A stretch of 10,000 nucleotides of DNA from Penaeus vannamei (lineage: Eukaryota; Arthropoda; Malacostraca; Decapoda; Penaeidae): NCBI RefSeq assembly GCF_042767895.1, contig NC_091574.1:30851106-30861105 (forward strand), written 5' to 3'. The notes under the pieces are model-generated. The model was not told the DNA's origin. It saw only the letters and a program-made list of their open reading frames with translations, and did no database searches. The position numbers and the translations under genes are program-made. Position 1 is the first letter of the stretch; each line of letters opens with the position of its first letter. Below are positions 1-7,907 of the stretch, piece after piece.

Positions 1-190
1 ACATGCATATGTTCAACAAAGCAGCTGCAGTCGACATGATCCTTCGGCCCGCGGCTGAAGCAGGCGGTGCTCGCAGGGATCGGCGGCTCGCATTGATGTG
101 CTTCCACCTGCAATGGCTCTGTGCAACTTGGTTCCCTGCATTTGATTACGTGAATATGTCATGGTATAGACAACGTGGTGAGAAGTGAAC
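1..190. other. GC-richer unassigned segment
   Basis: This stretch is clearly richer in G and C than the following 350 bases and has no simple repeat. A 61-codon frame is open on the + strand (3-188), but I do not recognise the peptide and it has no domain signature. It could be the edge of an exon or an old transposon fragment cut by the window boundary. Nothing in the sequence decides between these. Confidence 0.3.
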
Positions 191-539
191 CATTATTGTC
201 ATTATCATATTGTTAGTAATGTTATTTATATTCATGATTTATCCTCATAATCAATGCTATTCTCTTTCTTTATCATTATTGTCATTGTTTATAACTACCA
301 AACTGCCGCCATCATCGTATTACATTAAAATCTCATTGGGAAGAATAGCTCCAAGGTCTGTTTTCTGAAGAAATATATAGATAAGTAATCGCCTGCTGTA
401 TTCTCTTGCCTACAGACCAGGAATCACAGATCGAACTAAATGAAAATCTAAAAAAAAGAAAAAGAAAAAAAATGGATGAATGGACATACGCAGAAGATAC
501 ATTGATTTATGACGTGGGATGACACATGGTAATAATGAC
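191..539. other. AT-rich spacer, no gene seen
   Basis: This is AT-rich sequence with scattered ATTGTCATT/ATTATCATT motifs near 191-300, which look like an eroded ATT/ATC microsatellite. There is an A-rich stretch at about 450-472. The short frames on both strands lack coding character. I see no RNA gene or recognisable element. Confidence 0.5.
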
Positions 540-547
540 ATCAGTTG
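540..547. repeat. Left target-site duplication of hAT MITE
   Basis: The octamer ATCAGTTG lies immediately before the element end CAGGGGCG. It is repeated exactly at 746-753, directly after the other element end. Eight bases is the duplication length produced by hAT-superfamily transposases. Confidence 0.85.
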
Positions 548-745
548 CAGGGGCGAGTCCAGAAAACTTTCTGGTGGGGGCAAAGGGGGTAACAACAATA
601 AATCTGAGGGGGGTGGGGGCGCCACATTACATATACAGAGGAGCCATTACGAGGAGCCAATGGCCATTGGGGGTCACACGGGGTTGCCAATCAGATTTCA
701 GGGGGGGAGGTGCCCCACCGTGCCACCATGGAATCCCCGCCTCTG
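548..745. mobile_element. Non-autonomous hAT-type MITE (198 bp)
   Basis: The element starts CAGGGGCGAGTCCAG and ends (read inward from the right on the opposite strand) CAGAGGCGGGGATTCCA, so the termini share CAG-R-GGCG and then diverge. Perfect 8-bp direct repeats (ATCAGTTG) flank it. A CAGNGGCG-like terminus with an 8-bp duplication is diagnostic of the hAT superfamily. At 198 bp it cannot encode a transposase and must have been mobilised in trans. The interior is strongly G-rich on the + strand, with G runs near 575, 585, 608, 615 and 702-708. The two short open frames across it (519-746 and 526-756) read through both termini and are not genes. The intact duplication suggests a fairly young insertion. 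The specific hAT family is not assigned. Confidence 0.85.
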
Positions 746-753
746 ATCAGTTG
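746..753. repeat. Right target-site duplication of hAT MITE
   Basis: This is an exact copy of the octamer ATCAGTTG at 540-547, directly after the element end CGCCTCTG. The two copies fix the element boundaries to the base. Confidence 0.85.
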
Positions 754-1110
754 TGAGAATAATAACTCCAATAGTGGTAGAATTAACCGTGATGGTATTA
801 TCTCCTAATGTTGTTAACAATAATGATAATAATCAATGTAGAAACTAATCTACATAAAAAGATATTATGCCTGTAAATATTTATAGCTCCTTTTTATTAT
901 TAATGTTGTCGTCCGTGTTGTTATTTATTAAAGATACGTGGCTAAACCGTCTATGTCGGTCGACAGCGGTGTAAGCCTCTTAAAGCCCCGGATGGTGTCT
1001 CTTGGCCAGACAGAAATTCTACCGCCGAATATAGTCCGTTAAGGCCGAGCTGGTTTCAGAGAAGCCAGCCTATGCACCAGCCATGTTTAGTCCGGTGTGA
1101 TTTTTCATCA
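754..1110. other. Unassigned spacer with GC-richer patch
   Basis: The first ~180 bases are AT-rich. Positions ~935-1100 are noticeably richer in G+C than either side and contain no simple repeat. The patch holds a compact hairpin at 1049-1069 (GCTGGTTTC, loop AGA, GAAGCCAGC; one G:T pair) and two TAGTCCG copies near 1032 and 1090. A 36-codon frame starts at 932, but I recognise nothing in it. The patch may be an old interspersed repeat; no tRNA-type B box is visible. Confidence 0.35.
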
Positions 1111-1924
1111 TGGAAAGCCAAAACTGTAAAAAAAAATTAAAAATAAGATTTATATCTCTTTTCAAAATTTGTTTCTCCTATACCTTGAGGAATATTACTT
1201 ACAATGACTGAGTACTTACAATTATTTCGACAACACAACTTATGCAAATAAACATTTGGCTTTTAAACATAATAAAATAACATACTTGATAAAGTATACA
1301 TACGAATATGATTTATGGTAAGAGAAAGAAATGAACATAAAGCATAAGCTCCTGACTAGGAAAAGACTATGATACTACATAGTTACGATTGCAATTCTGT
1401 TTGCAAGTCTTAAATGAATACACGAACACACATACACGCGGGCGCACGAACAAACACACACACACACACATACAGCGCGAGCAAATTGTTACCAACAAAC
1501 ATTGGATATTAGACATGTTATGTTTCAGAGGAATCGTAATAAAAAAATAATAATGTAACATTAAAAACAAATTTGGCATGTCAGTAGAATTACTTATATG
1601 TGTGCCATGAGCATCTCTAAATGCAGAGCGACCACGCATGTACGAACACACGAACACATACACATTGAAGTCTTGGAGGAAGTTTAATCTGCGGTCTAAG
1701 TCGACCTAACGTGCAGGTGTCTCTCCAGATACACACAAAAATTGAAATAAAGGATAAAGAAATACGAAGTTTAGGCATCTAAACCTTGCTCACCGGGAAA
1801 AATCATTTCAGTAAATATAAGCCATCTTCAAGACATTCGGATAACAGGATTATTTTTGCACATGCATACATATGTATGTTTGTATTATAATCACCATTAT
1901 CGTTATTACTATCATTTCAACTGC
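1111..1924. other. AT-rich spacer, degenerate CA repeat, no gene seen
   Basis: This stretch is strongly AT-rich. A degenerate (CA)n zone at 1420-1472 (ACACACGAACACAC-like units and a pure run near 1455-1469) produces a spurious Cys/Val-rich minus-strand frame. A 14-bp perfect palindrome, CATACATATGTATG, lies at 1865-1878. ATT/ATC triplets accumulate from ~1885 towards the array at 1925. No coding or RNA signal was recognised. Confidence 0.5.
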
Positions 1925-1942
1925 TATTATTATTATTATTAC

Positions 1943-1943
<1 letters not shown>
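1925..1943 (+). repeat. (TTA)n microsatellite
   Basis: About six consecutive TTA/ATT units join directly to the (GA)n array, separated only by ACTA. Together they form a compound microsatellite. Confidence 0.9.
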
Positions 1944-2037
<94 letters not shown>

Positions 2038-2066
2038 GAGAGAGGGAGCGAGAGGAGAGCGAGCGA
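1944..2066 (+). repeat. (GA)n microsatellite with degenerate 3' flank
   Basis: Uninterrupted AG/GA dinucleotides run to about 2028 (some 42 units). An imperfect purine tail (AAAGAGAGAGGAGAGAGGGAGCGAG-type) then extends to about 2066. The overlapping frames (Arg-Glu on +, Ser-Leu on -) are repeat artefacts. Confidence 0.97.
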
Positions 2067-2340
2067 CTGAAATAAGGTCCACAGTATACAGACAAGCACC
2101 AACTCAGAAAATTTAACCAGAGTCGCCTTCCCTCCTTCCCGCACTACACGCCCGATACGATACACAGAAACGCTTTTGTCTGTCTGGACATTTATTAGCT
2201 AACATGTGTCGATGCTTATCTGCACATCGCTTGGTGGAATGGCCCCTTAGTGTGAGAAGTTTGGCAGGCAGAGTAACTGGGTGAATGTTAAACCATGGTC
2301 AAAGTTTTGGTTTCATGGTTTCTCAGTGCTGTCTATAGCC
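2067..2340. other. Unassigned spacer
   Basis: This is mixed-composition unique sequence without simple repeats, tRNA-like or rRNA-like sequence, or recognisable coding similarity on either strand. Confidence 0.4.
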
Positions 2341-2456
2341 GCTCTCTGTCTATCATTCCATTTAGTTACCTCTCTCTCTTTCTCCATGTCGTTTCTCTTT
2401 CATTCACTCTCCTTCCCCACCTCCCTCCCTCTCCATCTGTCTCTTCTTCTCCTGCC
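2341..2456 (+). repeat. CT-rich low-complexity tract
   Basis: This is an imperfect polypyrimidine tract of TCTCTCTT, CCCTCTCC and similar units. It gives the N-terminal Ser/Leu/Phe-rich part of the 118-codon frame at 2281-2637. That frame is therefore mostly low complexity, and I do not call it a gene. Confidence 0.75.
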
Positions 2457-2997
2457 TATAAATCTAAATCAGAGACGACTTCGGAGTTTATCCATTGCCT
2501 GGTCTCTTTTGCCCAACGGCGGTCTCTTCATTCCGACGAATGCGACTGCTATTTACCGCAGATTTATTGCAACACACGGGGCAATAGATAGAAAAATGCC
2601 ACGGACAGGGCACTGGGTTACAAGAATAATAGATTAGCGGCTAAAATCAGGGATTAACATCGATGCAGACATATAGTAATTTGGACATGTACATGAACAG
2701 GATCTCAGGTGATAGTGTACATGTTGTAAGTGGCAAAGTGTATGAAAGAGCACCGTAATGACTTTGAAATAGCATTCCTCAAGTCAGCAGAGTAATGAAT
2801 CAGAGTATCCAAGAAAAGGAGCTTGTGTCCGAGGCTCTATTCCACCTTGAGACCGATGGAAGGGGGGGAGGGGGCAAGTTCAGCTCCATTAGGAAATCCG
2901 GGAAGAAGGGCAGTTACAAGGCCGGAGACATCGTCAACGTACAGCAGCCATGGCGAACTGGTATAGAACAGTCACTGAATATGAAAACATTACAATA
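2457..2997. other. Unassigned spacer
   Basis: This stretch contains the C-terminal half of the open frame 2281-2637 and the start of another (2795-3142). Both are unlike any family I recognise, and the second runs into the C/CT tract. Around 2820-2960 the sequence is GC-richer and purine-rich, with GGGGGGGAGGGGG near 2864. It may be an old transposon or exon fragment, but nothing decides it. Confidence 0.35.
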
Positions 2998-3119
2998 CCC
3001 CCCCCCCCCTTCTCATTCCCCTTGTCTCTTCCCCCCTCCCTTTCCCTCCCTCCCCCTCCCCGCTCCTCCCTCCCTCGGCCCTTTTTTCACCTCCTCTCCT
3101 CTTCTTCGGCCCTCCTCCT
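2998..3119 (+). repeat. Poly-C / CCT-rich pyrimidine tract
   Basis: The tract starts with a run of twelve C at 2998-3009 and continues as CCCTCCC, CTCC and TCCTCT units to about 3119. It is nearly pure pyrimidine on the + strand. It ends exactly where the LINE-like reading frame begins. Confidence 0.9.
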
Positions 3120-3374
3120 CTTCGACTAGGGTATCCTTGTAGCTGGGAGATTCCCGAACGAGTGCCGCAAGAATGTATGCACTCTCAGACAGTGGTGAGT
3201 CATCCACTTACACACTACATCCTAGACTGTAGGGCAATCCGTGACATCAGACCTCACAACTGCAGGGATTTGCCAGACAAGGGGACCATAGGAAGAAGCT
3301 CTATAGCAGCAATCACGCACAATACTCGAGTCAGAAGAGTCATTCCAACCAATCTCTGTAGCACCTCCCCCTAG
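3120..3374 (+). pseudogene. LINE ORF2 C-terminal fragment (non-LTR retrotransposon relic)
   Basis: Read from 3120 in one frame, the translation contains LRLGYPCSWEI, then a Cys (codon 3174), then HPLTHYILDCRAIRDIRP (codons 3201-3254), and stops at a TAG at 3372-3374. This matches the layout of the segment after the RNase H domain in I/Jockey-type non-LTR retrotransposon polyproteins: an R-x-R-L-G-Y-x-x-x-W block, then a cysteine/histidine cluster ending in H-x-L-x-H-Y-I-L-x-C-x-A. The usual CxxC is reduced to a single Cys here. Everything upstream (endonuclease, reverse transcriptase, RNase H) is missing, replaced by the pyrimidine tract at 2998-3119. It is a 5'-truncated or broken copy with no promoter and no start codon of its own. 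The frame is intact across ~85 codons, so decay is modest. The family assignment comes from motif recognition; the exact clade is uncertain. Confidence 0.68.
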
Positions 3375-3715
3375 ATGAATTCCTATCTAATACCTATTAT
3401 CGATTTCATAACATAGACATAAATTAAGATCACCATTACAAGCAACAATACCTGAATGGCGGTAGCGTAACCCGGACTGGGGTAGTGAAAAAAAAAGAAG
3501 AAAAAAACGGGCCCAGACCAGCAATTGTTAATACTCCATACTGAGCAAGAGATCAGCAGCAGCAACTCCAGGCCCGCACCGTCGATCTCCAACTCCACTC
3601 CAGCACCCAGTGATACCTGTGGGAACTCACCCACAACCTATCATTCCATAAAGAGATAACAGACCAGTCAAATGCAAATCCATTGCCATATCATGTCAGC
3701 ATTTATAGTTCTATT

Positions 3716-3716
<1 letters not shown>
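3375..3716. other. Spacer downstream of LINE fragment
   Basis: The first part may be the 3' untranslated end of the LINE fragment, but no clear poly(A) or simple tail marks its end. An A-rich stretch lies at 3488-3507 and short CAG triplets near 3555. The segment GGTAGCGTAACCCGG at about 3461-3475 resembles some transposon termini, but no partner terminus is visible. The 83-codon minus-strand frame (3383-3634) reads through the A-rich stretch and is not recognised. Confidence 0.4.
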
Positions 3717-3804
<88 letters not shown>

Positions 3805-3868
3805 AGAGAGGGAGGGAGAAACAGAGAGAGAAGGAGAGAGGGAGGGAGAAAGAGAGAAGGAGGAGGGG
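3717..3868 (+). repeat. (AG)n microsatellite with 30-bp higher-order duplication
   Basis: Pure AG runs from 3717 to about 3800 (some 42 units). A purine-only variant zone follows, in which the 20-mer AAGGAGAGAGGGAGGGAGAA occurs at 3801-3820 and again at 3831-3850. This is a 30-bp tandem duplication inside the array's degenerate edge. Confidence 0.95.

Positions 3869-4708
<840 letters not shown>

Positions 4709-4783
<75 letters not shown>
4709..4783 (+). repeat. (GT)n microsatellite, ~75 bp
   Basis: About 37 uninterrupted GT units are preceded by a TATATATGTATGTACG transition. The array has the same strand orientation as the longer one at 4031. Confidence 0.97.
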
Positions 4784-4784
<1 letters not shown>

Positions 4785-5037
4785 CATCCGCTTACCCTGC
4801 TTTAAGCATTAAAGACTGACTCTTGGATGAATAGCAAAGTAAATATTTCCCGCCGTTTGTCCAACCGATGAAAACTCATATATGATCAATATCGACTTCC
4901 CTCTCAGTCAGACTTCCGCTGCCGTCCGTAGGTGATGGACGTGGCGCTCTCCGAGTATGTTGGGGTTTCATGAATCAAGTACGAGTATGTGGGAGCCGAG
5001 TATGTGGAAAGAGAGGCTTCCATGTATCTCTTAAGAC
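4784..5037. other. Unassigned spacer with three CGAGTATGT copies
   Basis: This is mixed-composition unique sequence. The nonamer CGAGTATGT occurs at 4952-4960, 4982-4990 and 4997-5005, so the start spacing is 30 and then 15 bases. No coding signal is seen. Confidence 0.5.
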
Positions 5038-5084
5038 GAGATTAAACCTGCTTCATGTTGCACTTGCACCAAGAAGGCAGGGAT
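5038..5084 (-). repeat. 47-bp dispersed repeat, copy 1
   Basis: The 47 bases starting GAGATTAAACCTGCTTCATG and ending AAGAAGGCAGGGAT are repeated in reverse complement at 8400-8446 with two mismatches (45 of 47 identical). Similarity stops sharply at both ends. That points to a fragment of an interspersed element rather than a segmental duplication. The family is unknown. Orientation is given relative to copy 2 taken as +. Confidence 0.85.
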
Positions 5085-5400
5085 GTGTTACTAGAATATC
5101 ATGCAGACGCAGAAGAGACTGACACACAAGATCTAAATTAGGAAGAAAAAAAGAAAACAAATATCTTCGATTGCCTTGTCCTGTATTCGCACGATCTCCT
5201 CCTATTCTTCGTGTTCCTATTTTTCTTCAAATTATGACTTCAACCGCATTCCGAAGAGCCGTAAGAAGTGTCAGTCACAGGTCCGGTTAAACGAGCACTC
5301 CCGCCGGCCACGAATTTCTTAATGAATGGCACCTTTTCGTTCCTATTTCGCGTCCGGGTTTCGGTGCTGAGGAGAAAGAGGGAATTAAGTGATGTTTTTT
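5085..5400. other. Unassigned spacer, no gene seen
   Basis: This stretch has mixed composition with an A-rich segment at about 5142-5160 and a GC-richer patch at 5280-5360. I find no open frame of note, no RNA gene and no simple repeat. Confidence 0.5.
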
Positions 5401-5522
5401 GTTAAGAGAGTGTGAGTATGAAGGGGACAGAGGAAGAGAAGGATTGAGAGAGAGAAGAGAAACGGGGGGAAGAGGGAAAGATAGAGGTAGATAGATAGAG
5501 AGAGAGAGAGAGAGAAAGAGAG

Positions 5523-5557
<35 letters not shown>

Positions 5558-5584
5558 AACAGACAGACAGACAGAGACAGACAG
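5401..5584 (+). repeat. Compound GA / GATA / GACA microsatellite
   Basis: An imperfect purine-rich lead-in (5401-5480) is followed by GATA-type units (5481-5498), a (GA)n core with few interruptions (to about 5555), and (GACA)n units to 5584. The stepwise GATA-GA-GACA order is typical of microsatellites spreading by point change plus slippage. Confidence 0.93.
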
Positions 5585-5593
5585 CACCGTTAC

Positions 5594-5645
5594 TAATAAC
5601 AACAACAACACTAATACCTCAGAAAGCCTAAGAAGCCCCCCCCCC
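5594..5645 (+). repeat. (AAC)n and poly-C tract
   Basis: A short (AAC)n run lies at 5598-5612. After AT-rich sequence comes a run of ten C at 5636-5645. Both are low-complexity tails of the compound array. Confidence 0.7.
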
Positions 5646-6215
5646 GCAGCGCAAAGGCCGGACGTTAAGCCGCAGAGAAAAGAAATTAACGAAAATCCGC
5701 GAGCCACATGGCCTGCCTCCCGCCTGTGATTCGATTAGCAACGTGTCTGGATCGTGTTTCGGATCCGACACAGTTTTCAGGGTTTAATCCCGTCACTTGT
5801 TCATTTCTTGGAATTTGCAGTTGCTTTAACGGTCTAGATGAATGTAAGCAAGTCATAATATTAATTTCTATTCTGAATTTCACTTTTGTGTCCCCAAAAA
5901 ATATAAATATTGGCCCGAATATAATAGCAGAGTAATTGGAAACTGGTTGTTTATGTATGTTTTATATGTTACTCATGTCATGCTTTCACATTTTCTTTGT
6001 CTGTTTCAGCTTATTTGTATAATGAACACACATGCCACGGGCGAACGTGTATACACAAGGAAAAATGACAAAAAAACAAACTAAATGAATAAACAAAAAG
6101 CAGAAAAATCAACGAATCATGAATAAACGTTAAACAAAGAAGAATATGGCAACAGATATGTCGTAAAATGCACTTTAGAAAACAGACTACATTGCGTCCT
6201 CACACATGGAAGCGA
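5646..6215. other. Unassigned spacer
   Basis: A 75-codon + frame (5708-5935) and an overlapping minus frame (5686-5883) are the only open frames without a simple repeat here. Neither is recognised. An imperfect hairpin lies at 5743-5771. From 5935 onward the sequence is AT-rich, with a splice-acceptor-like polypyrimidine-CAG at about 5987-6009 and an AATAAA at 6087. No matching gene structure surrounds these signals. Confidence 0.35.
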
Positions 6216-6342
6216 AAGAGAGAGAGAGAGAGAGAGAGAGAGGATAAATATATATATAGAGAGAGAAAGGGGAGAGAGAGAGAGAGAGAGAGAGAGGATA
6301 GATATATATATAGAGAGAGAGAAAGGGGGAGAGAGAGAGAGA
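6216..6342 (+). repeat. Compound GA/TA array with 54-bp tandem unit
   Basis: (GA)n is interrupted by two copies of a complex unit, AGGATA-AATATATATATA-GAGAGAGAAAGGGGAGAG and its near copy, starting at 6241 and 6295 (54-base period). The second copy differs by a G for A and small length changes. The array is a higher-order tandem duplication rather than a plain dinucleotide run. Confidence 0.93.
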
Positions 6343-6450
6343 TGGTTAGGTAGACAGATAGACAGATTTGTTTCGCCTTTTATGTTCATTGTTCGTATGG
6401 ACAAAAGGACAAATAGATAAACGTATAGACATAAATAGAAATAGGTGACA
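6343..6450. other. Spacer between GA arrays
   Basis: TAGACAGATAGACAGAT units at about 6350-6367 are GATA/GACA remnants. The rest is short unique sequence rich in ATAGA-like words. Confidence 0.6.
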
Positions 6451-6455
6451 GAGAC

Positions 6456-6547
<92 letters not shown>
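6451..6547 (+). repeat. (GA)n microsatellite with regular ACA interruptions
   Basis: The (GA)n array is broken by a C at 6455, 6495 and 6525, each creating GAGACAGAGA. The last two are exactly 30 bases apart, so a ~30-bp block was probably duplicated. Confidence 0.95.
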
Positions 6548-7224
6548 CAACACAATAGCAAAAGCTGCTATTATTATGAATTAATGTACAATATTATAAA
6601 ATTTTCCCATCTCTTTCTTATTCAACATCTCAGACTTTTCTCAGCCAGAATTATAACACCTTAGTGAAATTGGTCTCTCGATAACACTTGATGATTGATA
6701 TGCAGCGATATATTTTCCGCTGATTTTTGTTTACGAACTTGTAAAGTTATATCTATCTTGAAGCATAAATACCATTTGAATAGATATGTGAAGTGCATTA
6801 TCTTTTATGCATGTTTATTTACATAATGATAAATATGTTATGACGTTCAAAAAAGTCCTCAGTCCATTATGAATAGCTATCCTCGGAAATTTGATTAAAA
6901 TTGACTCTAGAACAGGATTATCTCTAAAATCTTTTCAGCACAGGCTCCTCTCTATTGTTATGCTCTGCCGATGATAAGCCTTTCATACTCTAATCCCGGA
7001 TGTAAACACAGCATAGCTATTACGAAATCAGCCGGGCGTTACGGTCTAAATACGTCGGGAGTAATATCAATTGACCAAGAAACCATTCTGGGCTTCCAGG
7101 AATTTACCTCGCTGGCAACTAAGGGTCCACGGTACAGCCCCGTCTATACGAACTACAAATCTGGGAACCGGCTTAAAATAGACAAAGAATATGGGGCTTT
7201 GGGTGAACCGTATTCATGTTGACA
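6548..7224. other. Unassigned, mostly repeat-free stretch
   Basis: This is AT-rich up to about 6950, then balanced composition. An 83-codon + frame at 6971-7222 is free of simple repeats and ends just before the palindrome. Its peptide has a mixed, protein-like composition (SAGRYGLNTSG and GPRYSPVYTNYKSGNR segments), but I recognise no family and there is no clear start context or splice signal. It could be a captured exon, an old transposon fragment or chance. I do not call a gene. Confidence 0.35.
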
Positions 7225-7343
7225 AATGTGGACAGGTATGAATGAGAACGAGTATCTTCACAATACAAGAGATGTATTTTACCTGTAAAATAAATCTCTT
7301 GAATTGTGATATATATTCGTACTCATTCATACCTTTCCACATT
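7225..7343. mobile_element. Near-perfect 119-bp palindrome, probable foldback MITE
   Basis: The left arm 7225-7282 (AATGTGGACAGGTATGAATG...) and the right arm 7285-7343 are reverse complements across almost their whole length. About 50 of 58 positions pair, with one small indel, around a 2-4 base centre (CCTG at 7282-7285). Arms that meet with almost no loop are typical of foldback-type or very short MITEs. I cannot see a convincing target duplication: the bases outside differ, although the 9-mer GGCTTTGGG occurs at 7195-7203 and 7344-7352. The open frames that end in or cross it are not gene evidence. An alternative is a transcribed hairpin, but no promoter is apparent. Confidence 0.75.
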
Positions 7344-7431
7344 GGCTTTGGGCATTTGACGTCAATACGTTTAAGGTTTTGTGTAGGTATTGTTATTACG
7401 TGATAGGGAAAGCTGGGAAAGGATGGTTGAA
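7344..7431. other. Short spacer after palindrome
   Basis: This is unique sequence of mixed composition containing TGACGTCA at 7358-7365, a perfect CRE-like octamer. A single chance occurrence of an 8-mer in 10 kb is not rare. No gene is seen. Confidence 0.4.
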
Positions 7432-7500
7432 GGGGGGGGGGGGTATTGGAAGAGAGAGGAGAAAGAGAAATAGAAAGAATAGGAGGAAAGGGTAAAAGAT
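7432..7500 (+). repeat. G12 run and purine-rich tract
   Basis: Twelve consecutive G (7432-7443) are followed after TATTGG by an almost pure purine stretch of GA/AAG/AGG words to about 7500. This low-complexity tract generates the Ser/Pro-rich minus-strand frames around 7371-7574. Confidence 0.85.
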
Positions 7501-7852
7501 AAAAACAGGGATAGTCTGGGTTGTGCATGGAATTCAAACTCTTTGCCTTTGACTTTATTTGGCCGTCCTTTCATCTATCTGTTTCTCATATTTCTACCTC
7601 AATTTTGTTTGTACGTTTCTCTGTCTCTCTCTGTATCCTTCACAATCTCTCAAATGGTTGTCCTTTGACCCTTTACTTATCCTATTATTCCATTACCAAT
7701 GTTTCAATACATTTATGGTTTAAAAAATGAAGTAAAAAGAAATACCAGTTGCTATAATGAAGGTAATACGAACACGTATACCATCGTATTGGTTCATCAT
7801 TCAAATACCTTGAACACCTAAGACGATTTTCATTATGCAGCCATTACAATTA
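7501..7852. other. AT- and pyrimidine-rich spacer
   Basis: A mild CT bias around 7610-7640 (TCTCTGTCTCTCTCTG) is the only structure. The 69-codon + frame at 7521-7730 is low complexity and hydrophobic and is not recognised. No gene is supported. Confidence 0.5.
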
Positions 7853-7907
7853 AAAAATGATTCACTAAACTCCAATTCCCAATTCAAAAATTATTCACTA
7901 AACTCCA
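7853..7907 (+). repeat. Two-copy direct repeat, 33-bp period
   Basis: The 22 bases at 7853-7874 (including ATTCACTAAACTCCA) recur at 7886-7907 with one mismatch. The 11-base spacer contains AATTC twice. This is a small tandem duplication. Confidence 0.85.

Noticed and set aside
519..756. Two Gly-rich frames at the MITE
   Set aside because: They read across both transposon termini and target duplications, so they cannot predate the insertion as a coding unit.
1872..2165. Open frames rich in Arg-Glu or Ser-Leu over the GA array
   Set aside because: They are direct translations of (GA)n/(CT)n in the available frames. The same applies to 3672-3954, 5402-5707, 6117-6561 and 9758-9967.
2281..2637. 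118-codon frame with a hydrophobic N-terminus that mimics a signal peptide
   Set aside because: The hydrophobic part is a CT-rich low-complexity tract and the C-terminal half matches no family I know. There is no splice or promoter support.
3461..3475. GGTAGCGTAACCCGG resembling a hAT-type terminus
   Set aside because: It does not begin with CAG, no matching inverted terminus occurs within the next kilobase, and no target duplication is visible.
5987..6009. Polypyrimidine-CAG resembling a splice acceptor
   Set aside because: The downstream frame is open for only about 24 codons with low-complexity Lys/Asn content, and no partner donor is linked to it.
7358..7365. TGACGTCA as a cyclic-AMP response element
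   Set aside because: A lone 8-mer with no promoter or gene nearby is not evidence of regulation.
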